Source: Chloroflexota bacterium
GTDB lineage: Bacteria; Chloroflexota; UBA11872; VXNJ01
DNA length: 56,365 bases
Reading direction: 5' to 3'
Assembly: GCA_030744875.1 (NCBI GenBank)
Contig: JASLPR010000006.1
Location: forward strand, 1-56,365
Positions within the stretch are counted from its first letter, which is position 1. Each line of letters begins with the position of its first letter. The notes under the pieces are model-generated. The model worked only from the letters and a program-made list of their open reading frames with translations, did no database searches and was not told the DNA's origin. The position numbers and the translations under genes are program-made. This document shows, in pieces, positions 25,492 through 34,448 of the stretch.

Positions 25492-26129
25492 GTGACTGAC
25501 GACACCGGCACCGTTGAGACCTCTGCGCCAACATCCGACTACGCCGCCACGTTGTGGGCCGAGAAACCCGAGGCGCCTTCCCGCCTGATGGCCGTCCTGT
25601 TGATTCTGCTGGTCAAGCTCATCCTGGCGATACCGCACTTCGTTGTGCTGTTCTTCTACCAAAGGTCGCGGCCGGAATCATGGCCTGGATCGGCTACTGG
25701 ATCGTTCTCTTCACCGGGCAACTGCCGCCCGGGTTCCACGACTTCGTCCTGGGCGCGCAGCGCTGGAACTGGCGCCTGAGCGCCTGGATCTACGGCATCG
25801 CGGACGACTACCCGCCCTTCTCCGTCGACGGCGACTACCCGGCCGATGCCGGATGCGAACTGCCCGAAGAGGGCAATCGTCTGCTGGCGGCGGCCAGGAT
25901 TTTCGGCATCGTCGGGATTCTGCTGATCCCCCACGCGATTGCCTTGTTCGTGATGAACATCCTGGCGTTCTTCGTCCTCCTCATAACCCCCTGGGCGGTC
26001 ATCTTCACCGGCGGCTACCCGGACTTCTCCATCGAGATCCTGACCGGCGTGACCCGCTGGCAGCACCGCGTGAACTGCTTCACGTTCGGACTGGTAGAAC
26101 AGTACCCGCCCTTCCGCATGGGGCACTGA
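25492..26129 (+). CDS. DUF4389 membrane protein, frameshifted
   Basis: Two frames together give one DUF4389 protein of about 212 residues. The first (GTG 25492) ends its meaningful part at ILAIPHFVVLFFYQ. The second resumes with KVAAGIMAWIGYWIVLFTG and runs to TGA at 26129. The domain is repeated twice, each copy with a membrane helix, an LFTGxxPxxxxDFV-type turn and a DDYPPFS/EQYPPFR ending. The frame changes near 25660 at CCAAAGG, where one extra A restores the frame (YQKV). It is a sequencing error or a recent mutation. Function of the family unknown. Confidence 0.65.
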
Positions 26130-26153
26130 TCCAACCCGAACAGACGCGAACGA

Positions 26154-26175
26154 CCCGGGAAGCGCGCTTCCCGGG
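26154..26175. terminator. bidirectional terminator-like palindrome
   Basis: A perfect 22-base palindrome, CCCGGGAAGCG followed by its complement, lies between the convergent DUF4389 and SDR genes. On the plus strand it is followed by GCGTTGTTT. It could stop transcription in both directions. Confidence 0.6.
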
Positions 26176-26206
26176 CCGCGTTGTTTCGCGGTAGAGCCGC
26201 CGGCGG

Positions 26207-26953
26207 CTAGCCCAGTGTCAAACCGCCGTCCATCACCACCGTCTGCCCGGTTATCACCTCGGACTCAATCAGGAAGATCGCCGCGTGGGCGATCGACTCC
26301 GGCGAGCAGGCCTTCTTAACGGCCGTCGCGTCGATGTACTGCTGCACGAACTCGTCGTTGCCCTCCACCCAGCGAGTCAGGATCACCCCCGGCGCCAGCG
26401 CGTTGATACGAACCTCGGGCGCGAAGGCTCGCGCCAGCGACTGGGTCAGGGTTATCAGCGCGCCCTTCGACGCGGCGTAGGCGATAGAGCTGCCCGAACC
26501 GGCGATCCCGGCCAGCGAGGAGATATTTACGATCGCCGCGCCGTCGGACTTCTGCAGGTGCGGCATGGCCGCCGCCGCCACGAAGAACGGCGCCTTCAGG
26601 TTCGTCTGCAGGATATCGTCCCACTTCTCCGAGCTCATCCCGTCCAGGTCGGTGTGCGGGACGAAGTGAGTCATGCCGGCGTTGTTCACCAGCACGTCCA
26701 GCCGGCCCAGCTCGGCCACCGCGTGCGCCACCAGCGCTTCGCTCTGGGCCCGATCGCTCACGTCGGCCTGGAAGATCGTCGCCGGCACGCCCAGCGCCTT
26801 GACCTTCGCCAGCGTCTCCTCGGCGTCCTTCTGCGAGCGCGAGTAGTTGATGCACACGCCCGCGCCGCGCTCGGCCAGCGCGATCGCGGTGGCCGCCCCG
26901 GCGCCGGTCGCCGAGCCGGTCACCAGTCCCACCCGTCCCTGCAAATCGATCAT
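26207..26953 (-). CDS. SDR-family oxidoreductase (FabG-like)
   Basis: A 248-residue classical short-chain dehydrogenase. The NAD(P) site is VTGSATGAGAATA (TGxxxGxG). NNAG is near residue 88. The catalytic Ser lies in VNISSLAGIAGSG, with YAASK (Tyr/Lys) after it. The C-terminal GQTVVMDGG is also conserved. ATG 26953 (MIDLQGRVGLVTG) gives the usual spacing. It is monocistronic, divergent from the aldehyde oxidoreductase gene. It could oxidise a sugar or alcohol; FabG of fatty-acid synthesis is less likely without fab neighbours. Confidence 0.88.
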   Translation of the reverse strand: MIDLQGRVGLVTGSATGAGAATAIALAERGAGVCINYSRSQKDAEETLAKVKALGVPATIFQADVSDRAQSEALVAHAVAELGRLDVLVNNAGMTHFVPHTDLDGMSSEKWDDILQTNLKAPFFVAAAAMPHLQKSDGAAIVNISSLAGIAGSGSSIAYAASKGALITLTQSLARAFAPEVRINALAPGVILTRWVEGNDEFVQQYIDATAVKKACSPESIAHAAIFLIESEVITGQTVVMDGGLTLG

Positions 26954-27019
26954 CGCGTACTCCCTGTGGGTATCGGCGCGGCAAGCGCCGCGCGGTTTGG
27001 GTTCAGTTTCCGGCCCGTG

Positions 27020-27048
27020 TTGCCGCACTTTTGGTCGGGTTATACACT
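27020..27048 (+). promoter_or_regulatory. candidate promoter of the aldehyde oxidoreductase gene
   Basis: TTGCCG (27020-27025) and TACACT (27043-27048), spaced 17 bases, each match four of six consensus positions. They lie 87 bases before the ATG in an AT-richer patch. Confidence 0.4.
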
Positions 27049-27134
27049 AACCCTACTCCTTGGGCCGGGAAAACCGGCGGTAGGAGGGCAAGCAGACAAT
27101 TCGGGCGCCCGCCCGCCCGCAGCGAGGTAGAACG

Positions 27135-29027
27135 ATGGCCAACGGTTATATGGGCAAGATACTGAACGTGGATCTGAGCAGCGGAACGCTGTCCGACGAG
27201 GTCATCGCCGATGACATACTGCGCGACTATGTAGGCGGTTACGGCGTCGCCGCGCGGCTGCTCTACGAGCGCATGCCGGCCGGGGCCGCCCCCCTGGGCC
27301 CGGAAAACCTGCTGGCCGTTTTCACCGGCCCGCTCACCGGCAGCCCCAGCATCGAAGGTAACCGCTTCGTGGTCTGCTGCAAGTCGCCGCTCACCGGCGG
27401 CTGGGGCGACGCCAACTGCGGCGGCACCTTCGGCCCGGCCATGAAGGCGGCCGGCTACGACGGCGTCATCTTCTCCGGAATCTCCAGCAAGCCGGTCTAC
27501 CTGTTGCTCGACGACGGTGCGGCCAGCCTGCACGACGCCAGCGACCTCTGGGGCCAAGACGCCAACGAGGCCGAAGAGGCGCTGCAGAAGGAATACGGCG
27601 GCGACGGCCGGGTCAGCAAGGCCCAGGTGGCGCTGATCGGCCAGGCCGGCGAGAACCTCTCCTACATGGCCTGCGTCATGAATGACTATGGCCGCGCCGC
27701 CGGGCGCTCCGGGGTAGGCGCGGTCATGGGCTCGAAGAAGGTCAAGGCGATCGTCGCCCGGGGCGAGCAGGAACTGCCCATGCTCGACGCCGACGCGGCC
27801 GCCGCCACCCGCCGCCGCTACATACCCACCGGCAAGGAACTGGCCGACCGGGGCAAGGGCGGCTACGACACCTTCGTCGACTACGGCACCATCGGCATCA
27901 CCGGCGAGTCCTCGTATTCCGGCGACGGCCCGATCAAGAACTGGGGCGGGCGCGCCAACGTGGACTTCAAAGAAGGCCGCGACGTCTACGAGCAGGACAT
28001 GTTGATCGAGACCTACCAGGACCGAAAGTACGGCTGCTGGCGCTGCACCATGTCCTGTGGCGGGCACATGAGCGTCAAGGAAGGCCCCCTGGCCGGCACC
28101 AAGCACCACAAGGTGGAGTACGAAACGGCGGCCGCCTTCGGGCTGATGAACATGATGCCGTCGTTCCCGCACCTGCTTAAGCTCAACGAGCTCTGCAACC
28201 GCTTCGGCTTCGACACCATCTCCGCCGGCGTCACGACTTCGTTCGCGGTTGAGTGTTTCGAGGAAGGCCTCATCACTGCCGAGGACACCGGCGGACTCGA
28301 ACTCGCCTGGGGCGACGCCGATTCGCTCATCACCCTCCTGGAGATGATGGCCCACCGCGAGGGCATCGGCGACATCCTGGCCGACGGCGTCAAGGTGGCC
28401 GCCAAGAAGATCGGCAAGGGCTCCGAGCAGTACGCCATGCACGTCGGCGGCTCCGAGGTCGCCATGCACGACCCGAAGTTCACCCCCGGCCTGGCGCCGA
28501 CCTACAAGCTCGACGCCACCCCCGGCCGCCACACCCAGGGCGGCGAACTGGTCGCTCCGCCGGATGTCGACGAGCCGGCCGGCTACGACGCCCACAAGTA
28601 CGACACCCACGCCGATTGGCACAAGTGGCTGGTCGACGCGGTGCACGTGGTCAACTCGTCGGGCGTCTGCCTCTTCGCCTGGTCTTCGTACCCGCACACC
28701 TTCATTCCTGATTTCATGAAGGATGTCGCCGGGCACACCGGCACGTTCGACGAGATGCTGAAGGCCGGCGAGCGGATCGGCCAGATCCGCCACGCGTTCA
28801 ACCTGCGCGAGGGCATCAACCCGGTCGAAATCTCGATCCCCGGCCGCATCATCGGCGACCCGGCTCAGACCGAAGGCAACATGCGCGGCATCACCATCGA
28901 CATCGACATGCAGACCGAGAAGTTCTGCAAGGTGATGGGCTGGGACGGCGCCACCGCGGTCCCCAGTCGCGAGCGACTCGAATCCCTGGGTGGATTGGAG
29001 CCGGTGATCGCGGAACTGTACGGCTAG
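27135..29027 (+). CDS. tungsten-dependent aldehyde ferredoxin oxidoreductase
   Basis: A 630-residue AOR-family enzyme oxidising an aldehyde to the acid with ferredoxin, using a bis-pterin tungsten site and a 4Fe-4S cluster. The N-terminal pterin domain starts MANGYMGKILNVDLSSG, with YVGGYGVAARLLYE and TGPLTGSPSIEGNRF. The cluster cysteines Cys301, Cys304 and Cys308 lie in GCWRCTMSC, and the fourth is probably in NSSGVCLF. Length and motifs are complete. It is closer to the generic AOR family than to any named substrate class. The downstream minus-strand MoeB/rhodanese genes could serve its cofactor. Confidence 0.9.
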   Translation: MANGYMGKILNVDLSSGTLSDEVIADDILRDYVGGYGVAARLLYERMPAGAAPLGPENLLAVFTGPLTGSPSIEGNRFVVCCKSPLTGGWGDANCGGTFGPAMKAAGYDGVIFSGISSKPVYLLLDDGAASLHDASDLWGQDANEAEEALQKEYGGDGRVSKAQVALIGQAGENLSYMACVMNDYGRAAGRSGVGAVMGSKKVKAIVARGEQELPMLDADAAAATRRRYIPTGKELADRGKGGYDTFVDYGTIGITGESSYSGDGPIKNWGGRANVDFKEGRDVYEQDMLIETYQDRKYGCWRCTMSCGGHMSVKEGPLAGTKHHKVEYETAAAFGLMNMMPSFPHLLKLNELCNRFGFDTISAGVTTSFAVECFEEGLITAEDTGGLELAWGDADSLITLLEMMAHREGIGDILADGVKVAAKKIGKGSEQYAMHVGGSEVAMHDPKFTPGLAPTYKLDATPGRHTQGGELVAPPDVDEPAGYDAHKYDTHADWHKWLVDAVHVVNSSGVCLFAWSSYPHTFIPDFMKDVAGHTGTFDEMLKAGERIGQIRHAFNLREGINPVEISIPGRIIGDPAQTEGNMRGITIDIDMQTEKFCKVMGWDGATAVPSRERLESLGGLEPVIAELYG

Positions 29028-29095
29028 GTTGTAGCCGCCCTGCGGCACGGGCCTTGTGACCCGAGCCGGTGGGCGGACCGCTGAGACGCAAGAGA

Positions 29096-29133
29096 GCGGC
29101 GGGCCGCAAGGCCCCCCGCGCGGCGTTTGTTTT
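29096..29133 (+). terminator. terminator after the aldehyde oxidoreductase gene
   Basis: A hairpin formed by GCGGGCC and GGCCCCCCGC around a GCAA tetraloop is followed by CGTTTGTTTT. It lies about 70 bases after the stop codon. Confidence 0.6.
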
Positions 29134-29160
29134 GAGTAGAGCCGGGTGAGAGGCGGCCGG

Positions 29161-29991
29161 CTAGACGGCCGAGACCTCCGCCTCTTCCTTGCTCGGCGCC
29201 GGCATGCCGCAGAACTGTTCGTAATCGATCAGTTCGGTGATGCTCGGCTCGTCACCGCACACCGGGCAGTCGTCCTTGCGGGCCCGCTTGTAGGTGATGA
29301 ATTCCATCTCCAGCGCGTCCCAGGTCAGCAGCCGACTTTCCAGAATGTCGCCGATGCCGATGATCAATTTCACCACCTCGGTGGCCTGCAGCACGCCGAT
29401 CACCCCAGGCACCACGCCCAGCACGCCGGCCTCGGCGCAGTTGGGCGCCAGTTCCGGCGGCGGCGGGGCCGGGTACATGCAGCGGTAGCAACCCTTGCCG
29501 GGCATGAACACCGTGACCATGCCGTCGAATTTCAGCACGCTGCCGTCCACCATCGGCTTGCCCAGCAGCACGCAGGCGTCGTTGACCAGGTAGCGGGTGG
29601 GGAAGTTGTCGCAGCCGTTGACCACGATGCCGTAGTCAGCGATCAGCCGCATGGCGTTCTCGGAGTTGATCACCTCGTCGTAGGTGATCACGTTCATGTC
29701 CGGGTTCAGCCCTTCCAGGGTCTGGCGGGCCGAGTCGACCTTGGGGGTGCCGACTCGCTCCACGTCGTGCAGAATCTGGCGTTGCAGGTTGCTCTCGTCG
29801 ACCACGTCGTGATCGACCAGCCCGATGGTACCCACCCCGGCCGCGGCCAGGTAGTAGGCCGAGGGCGAGCCCAGCCCGCCGGCGCCGATCATCAGCACCT
29901 TGGCGTCCAGGAGCTTTAGCTGCCCCTCGGCCCCGACTTCGGGCATCAGCATGTGCCGGCTATAGCGTCGTACCTGGTCTGGAGTGAACAT
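29161..29991 (-). CDS. MoeB/ThiF-type adenylyltransferase
   Basis: A 276-residue E1-like enzyme that adenylates the C-terminus of a MoaD/ThiS-type sulfur carrier. RYSRHMLMPEVG opens the protein. The ATP site is GAGGLGSP (about 37). DNFPTRYLVNDAC is the conserved metal/nucleotide loop. Zinc ligands are CYRC (about 168) and CPVC (about 242). The crossover segment NCAEAGVLGVVPGVIG holds the candidate catalytic Cys. The rhodanese gene upstream on the same strand, 59 bases away, suggests a sulfur-transfer pair. Whether it serves molybdopterin, thiamine or cysteine synthesis is not shown. Confidence 0.88.
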   Translation of the reverse strand: MFTPDQVRRYSRHMLMPEVGAEGQLKLLDAKVLMIGAGGLGSPSAYYLAAAGVGTIGLVDHDVVDESNLQRQILHDVERVGTPKVDSARQTLEGLNPDMNVITYDEVINSENAMRLIADYGIVVNGCDNFPTRYLVNDACVLLGKPMVDGSVLKFDGMVTVFMPGKGCYRCMYPAPPPPELAPNCAEAGVLGVVPGVIGVLQATEVVKLIIGIGDILESRLLTWDALEMEFITYKRARKDDCPVCGDEPSITELIDYEQFCGMPAPSKEEAEVSAV

Positions 29992-30050
29992 TGATGTTCC
30001 CGTTACCTTCCTCTACCCGGACTCAATCGTTGCTTGCCTGAATTATCCAG

Positions 30051-30407
30051 CTAGTCGCCGGATCCGGCCAGCGAACCTTTGAACGGCAGACCGTCCTCGA
30101 GCCAGCTGGTCATGCCGCCGGCCAGGTTGTAGATCTCGCTGCGCCCGACGGCCGTCGCCATCTGCGATGCCACCCCGCTCATCCTCCCCACATTGCAGAT
30201 GAACAGAATCGACCCCGCCGGAAGCGCCCCTTCCGGATCGGCCAGGATGTCGTTCAGCGGGATCAATACCGCGCCATCCAGGGTCGCTTCGCCAAACTTC
30301 TCGTCGTCGCGGACGTCGATGATCGCCACGTTCGGGTCCTGCACCAATTCCTGGGCCCGATCGTTGCTTACGTCTTCGTAGCCAAAGTGTCCGGGGCCGG
30401 TGGTCAT
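30051..30407 (-). CDS. rhodanese-like sulfurtransferase
   Basis: A 118-residue single rhodanese domain. NVAIIDVRDDEKFGEATLDGAVLIPL is the first CH2 block. The active-site loop is CNVGRMSG with its cysteine intact. NLAGGMTSWLEDGLPF closes the fold. ATG 30407 is chosen because GGAGG lies seven bases before it. It is the first gene of a two-gene unit with the MoeB-like enzyme and probably donates persulfide sulfur to that enzyme's carrier protein. Confidence 0.85.
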   Translation of the reverse strand: MTTGPGHFGYEDVSNDRAQELVQDPNVAIIDVRDDEKFGEATLDGAVLIPLNDILADPEGALPAGSILFICNVGRMSGVASQMATAVGRSEIYNLAGGMTSWLEDGLPFKGSLAGSGD

Positions 30408-30534
30408 GTGCAATCCTCCATCGCGCCGCGGTAACCTGCGGACCCGCAGCGCGCGAACGCAAAGACATATTCTACTAAAACCAATAAGAACACTTCTATT
30501 CAGTAGTGTCCCACACCTTCGGTGTCAAAAAAGG

Positions 30535-32730
30535 ATGAGCTACGTGGCAGAACCATTTGGCCGCACTAACATCGGCGGCGCCACCATCGAGCCGCGCGAC
30601 ACCGTGGTCGCCGGCCATTTCGGCACCTGGGTGATTCGCTACACCGCCGGCGTCTTCGGCGTGGACGACAGCGGCCACATCCGCATCACCGAGCGCCAGG
30701 TCGGCGATTGGGAAGAGCCCCAGTTCGACCGCCCTACCGACTCCGGCTACACCACCGCCCGCACCAACTCCGGTGCCACCCTCGAACTCGCTTGGTTCAA
30801 CACCCTCAACACTCGGCCCTTTCGCAAGACGCTGGTAATCACGGTCGCCAACGGCGGCCTGAAGCCCGGCGACTGGATCGAAGTCACCTTCGGCGACACC
30901 GGCACCGGCGGGCCCGGCCGGCGCGCCCAGACCTTCCGCGAGCCGCAGTCCGAGTTCCACGTGCTGGTCGATCCGTTCGGCGCCAACCGTTTCTTCCCGG
31001 TCGCGGATCAGCCCTGGGTGCCGGTGGTCGGCGACGACGCAGTCACGTTTGAGGTCCGCTCACCAGCCAGCGCGGTCATCGGCCGGGCGCACCGCCTGTC
31101 GGTCCGGGCCCTGGACAAGTGGGGCAACACCGACGAGAACTATTCCAGCGGTGTCAGCCTGTCCGCAAACCTAGCGGTCGACGGCCTGCCCGAGTCGGCC
31201 ACCTTCGAGCCTTCGGATCGGGGCGTCATCGAGATCGACGGAATCGTCCCCACCGCGGCCGGCGACCTGGTCTTCACGGCCACCGGCGCGGCCCCGGCCG
31301 TGACCTGCGCATCCAACCCGGTCCGCTGCACCGGGTCGGCGGAGGAGTTCGGCCTGTTCTGGGGCGACTTCCACGGCCAGAGCCGCGAATCGGTCGGCAC
31401 CATCTCCGCGCGGGACTACATCCTCTACGCGCGCAACGACGCCGCCGTCGACTTCGTGGGCCACCAGGCCAACGACTTCCAGGTCACCAACGACTTCTGG
31501 GCCGAGTTGCAGGGCCTGATGCAGGAGTTCCACGACCCGGGGCGCTTTGTCACCTTCCTGGGCTACGAATGGTCGGGCATCAGCCAGACCGGCGGCGATC
31601 GCAACGTGCATTTCCTAGGTGACACCGGCGAGATTCGCCGCTCCAGCCACGCGCTGCTGGACGACCTCAGCGACGCCGACACCGACGTCTGCCCAGTTTC
31701 CGAATTGCACGAGGCCTTCGCCGGCCGCGAGGACGTGCTGATGGTGCCCCACGTCGGCGGCCGCCACGCCAACCTGGACTGGCACGACCCGGTGCTGGAG
31801 CCGGTGATCGAGATCCACTCCTCGCACGGCACCTTCGAGTGGCTGGGGCGGGAAGCGGTGGAGCGCGGCTACCGGGTCGGGTTCATCTGCGGCAGCGATG
31901 TCCACACCGGCCGCCCGGGAGCCTGCCGGCCCAGCGTCAAGATGGGCGAGGACTCCCTGGGCGTGCGCGGCGGATTGGCCGGCGTGTTCGCCAAAGACCT
32001 GAGCCGCGAGGCCATCTTCGCGGCGCTACGCGCGCGGCGCTGCTACGGCACCACCGGCGCCCGCATCCGCGTCTGGGTCGAGTGCGACGGCCAGCCGATG
32101 GGCGCCGATCTCAAGGCCGGCCGCGAACTGCGCCTGAGCGGCGGCATCCGCGGCACCGCCCCGATTCAGTCGGTCGAGCTGCTGCGTTCCTGGGAGGTCA
32201 TCGATTCGGTCCGACCCCGCCACGGTGGGCCGGCCGCGCGCCGCCTGCGGATCACCTGGACCGGCGCCGCCGGTCGCGGCCGCCGCCGCTCGACCACCTG
32301 GACCGGTTCGCTGCGCGTGGAAGGCGCCCACATCACCGCCCACGAACCGGTGGGCTTCGATCACCTGGGCGAGGGCCTGCGCGAGACCAGCAACCGCGAG
32401 ATCACCTGGATGTCGCGCACCGAGGGCGACTTTGACGGGCTGGAGATCGAACTGGACCGCCCCGAGGATGCCGCGCTGCAGTTCGACAGCCCGATCGCGG
32501 CGTTCCGGCTGGCGCTGGCCGACATCCCGGCCGAGGGCTCGCGTCGCGACGCCGGCGGCGAGACCCGCGAGGTGCGGATTGAATGGGTCGATCCGGCCGG
32601 TGACGACACGGCGCTGGACTTTGAATTCACGGTTCCAGCGGCGGAGGCGACGCCGGGGGCGTATTTCCTGCGGGTGTTGCAGAAGGACTGCGAGATGGCC
32701 TGGACGAGCCCCTACTACCTGGACGCTTAG
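30535..32730 (+). CDS. DUF3604 family protein
   Basis: A protein of about 731 residues, or 728 if the better-spaced GTG at 30544 is used. The N-terminal 250 residues look like beta-sandwich (Ig-like) domains. From about residue 280 a DUF3604/PHP-type domain has GDFHGQSRESVGT, DFVGHQANDF, FLGYEWSG, VPHVGGRHAN and GFICGSDVHTG. Its spaced His/Asp residues are candidate metal ligands. No signal peptide is seen. Related families are metal-dependent phosphoesterases or peptidases, but the function is not established. It is divergent from the rhodanese gene across a short AT-rich spacer. Confidence 0.75.
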   Translation: MSYVAEPFGRTNIGGATIEPRDTVVAGHFGTWVIRYTAGVFGVDDSGHIRITERQVGDWEEPQFDRPTDSGYTTARTNSGATLELAWFNTLNTRPFRKTLVITVANGGLKPGDWIEVTFGDTGTGGPGRRAQTFREPQSEFHVLVDPFGANRFFPVADQPWVPVVGDDAVTFEVRSPASAVIGRAHRLSVRALDKWGNTDENYSSGVSLSANLAVDGLPESATFEPSDRGVIEIDGIVPTAAGDLVFTATGAAPAVTCASNPVRCTGSAEEFGLFWGDFHGQSRESVGTISARDYILYARNDAAVDFVGHQANDFQVTNDFWAELQGLMQEFHDPGRFVTFLGYEWSGISQTGGDRNVHFLGDTGEIRRSSHALLDDLSDADTDVCPVSELHEAFAGREDVLMVPHVGGRHANLDWHDPVLEPVIEIHSSHGTFEWLGREAVERGYRVGFICGSDVHTGRPGACRPSVKMGEDSLGVRGGLAGVFAKDLSREAIFAALRARRCYGTTGARIRVWVECDGQPMGADLKAGRELRLSGGIRGTAPIQSVELLRSWEVIDSVRPRHGGPAARRLRITWTGAAGRGRRRSTTWTGSLRVEGAHITAHEPVGFDHLGEGLRETSNREITWMSRTEGDFDGLEIELDRPEDAALQFDSPIAAFRLALADIPAEGSRRDAGGETREVRIEWVDPAGDDTALDFEFTVPAAEATPGAYFLRVLQKDCEMAWTSPYYLDA

Positions 32731-32820
32731 GGGGCGCCGGCCAGAAGAACATCGGCACGTTCGGTTCGACCCGAGAGCCGATTCAGAGGTCGCCGCGTCG
32801 CTGGTAGAACCCGCCGGCAG

Positions 32821-33516
32821 CTACATATCGCTGCGCCGGACCAGCCAGTCGATGAAGGTGCCGAACACCAGTACGAAGATATAGAACCAGGCCATCCCCG
32901 GGGCGGCCATCAGCGACGCCCCGATCATCACCAGGCAGCCGATCTGCCCGGCCCGCACCACGCCGTCCGAATCCTGCAACTGCTCCCGGAGCGTGCGCGG
33001 TCGTTCGCGCAGTTCCACGGCCGCCAGCACCGATTGATCGGCGATCCGCGGCCCCATGAAGCTGCGGAGCAGCCAGAGCAGTTGCTCGATCTTGCGGGCG
33101 TTGTCGACGATGGTGCCGATCGGCATCAACGGCTCGTCGGCCAGCTGCAGGTGCACCGTCCACATGGTCTCGCCGCCGAACTGCCGGTAGCGGCGGCGGC
33201 TGACCACCGGCACCGCCGCCACGTCGTCGTAGGAGAAATGCTCGCGCGAAAAATTGACAAGGCCCAGCATGCGGCGCCGGTACACCGTTACCGTCCGGTA
33301 GTCGCGCTCCACCACCACCTGCACGCTCTCCGCCCAAGCCACCCAGACGAGCCAGCCCAGCAGTACCATGTAGACTAGGTAGGCTGACCCTTGCAGGCTG
33401 GTGCTCTGCGCCGCCCCCCACATCACCAGACCGAGCGCGATCGCGAACTGGATGCGGTATCCCAGCACGCCGCTCAGCAGGTACAGGCGGGAGGGTTGGT
33501 CCACCCAGAAATTCAT
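32821..33516 (-). CDS. hypothetical membrane protein
   Basis: A 231-residue protein with hydrophobic helices at about residues 20-38 and 43-62 and a pair near 185-222. The cytoplasmic region between them contains RDYRTVTVYRRRMLGLV and a short beta-rich PH-like section. ATG 33516 was chosen; a longer frame to 33723 runs into the divergent hydrolase promoter. It is convergent with the DUF3604 gene. I recognise no family beyond a general resemblance to bacterial PH-domain membrane proteins. Confidence 0.55.
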   Translation of the reverse strand: MNFWVDQPSRLYLLSGVLGYRIQFAIALGLVMWGAAQSTSLQGSAYLVYMVLLGWLVWVAWAESVQVVVERDYRTVTVYRRRMLGLVNFSREHFSYDDVAAVPVVSRRRYRQFGGETMWTVHLQLADEPLMPIGTIVDNARKIEQLLWLLRSFMGPRIADQSVLAAVELRERPRTLREQLQDSDGVVRAGQIGCLVMIGASLMAAPGMAWFYIFVLVFGTFIDWLVRRSDM

Positions 33517-33698
33517 CAGCGCAAGCTTCCCCGGAGCCGGCGCCCCACCGCGACCGCCGGCGGCATCCATACAAGCCGCGAGGCCCCATTCGGCCCCACG
33601 CGCCCCGCCAAGAATACAGTAATTTTGGTTAACATCGGGAGTGTCGAAACTGCCGCAAACTGATGACGGGCGGGAGCCGCCGTCACTGGAGTGAACCG

Positions 33699-34412
33699 AT
33701 GAAACTGGGTAAGGACACCGCAATCACCTGGCTGGGCCATTCCACCTTTCGCATCAAGACCCCCGGCGGCAAATCGCTGCTGATCGACCCGTTTCTGGAA
33801 AAGAACCCGCGCTGCCCCGACGATCAGCGCGAGCAGACCGGTATCGACGCGATCCTGATAACCCACGGGCATTTCGACCACGTCGCCGATGCCGCCACGA
33901 CCGCCGTAACCAACTCGGCGCCAATCCTGTGCATGTTCGACCTTGCGAGCTGGTTCGAGAGCCACGGCGTGCGCGACATCGTCGGCTTCAATCTCGGCGG
34001 CACGGTCGAGGTGGCCGGCATCCGCGCCACGATGGTCGAGGCCCGCCACTCGTCCACGCTGCCCAGCGACGACGGCATTGTCTACGGCGGGCTGGCGGTC
34101 GGCTACATCCTGGAGCTGGAAAACGGCTTCAAGATCTACATCGCTGGCGATACTTCGCTGTTCATGGACATGGCCCTGATCGGTGAGCTGTACGAGCCCG
34201 AGTTGGGTATCCTGCCGATCGGCGACCACTTCACCATGAACGGCGCGCACGCCGCGCGGGCCTGCCGCATGCTGGGCCTGCGCCACGTGGTTCCCTGCCA
34301 CTACGGCACCTTCCCGCTGCTGGCGCCCGACGCCGGCGCGCTGCGGAGGGCCGCCGCCGATATTGAGGAGCTCCAGGTACATGTGCTGGAACCCGGCCAG
34401 ACGCTGGTCTAG
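33699..34412 (+). CDS. metallo-beta-lactamase-fold metal-dependent hydrolase (UPF0173-like)
   Basis: A 237-residue hydrolase. The core motif is THGHFDHV (HxHxDH). Further ligands lie in VEARHSS, IAGDTSLF and CHYGTF. WLGHSTFRIKTPGGKSLLIDPFL opens the protein, as in the UPF0173 group. It is cytoplasmic with two metal ions; the substrate is unknown. ATG 33699 fits the conserved start. It is followed after 36 bases by the wrecked sensor-kinase gene. Confidence 0.85.
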   Translation: MKLGKDTAITWLGHSTFRIKTPGGKSLLIDPFLEKNPRCPDDQREQTGIDAILITHGHFDHVADAATTAVTNSAPILCMFDLASWFESHGVRDIVGFNLGGTVEVAGIRATMVEARHSSTLPSDDGIVYGGLAVGYILELENGFKIYIAGDTSLFMDMALIGELYEPELGILPIGDHFTMNGAHAARACRMLGLRHVVPCHYGTFPLLAPDAGALRRAAADIEELQVHVLEPGQTLV

Positions 34413-34448
34413 CCGCACCCCGCCGGCCCGCCGAGCCGGGCGCCGCCA

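Noticed and set aside
27003-29048. 681-codon minus-strand frame opposite the aldehyde oxidoreductase
   Set aside because: Antisense shadow; the plus strand has complete AOR motifs and a ribosome site.
30513-30525. ACACC-TTC-GGTGT hairpin before the DUF3604 gene
   Set aside because: Followed by A rather than T residues on the plus strand and preceded by T residues on the minus strand, so not a terminator; too short to call an operator.
32731-32820. GGTTCGACCC resembling a tRNA T-loop
   Set aside because: No acceptor stem, D-loop or anticodon arm could be built around it.
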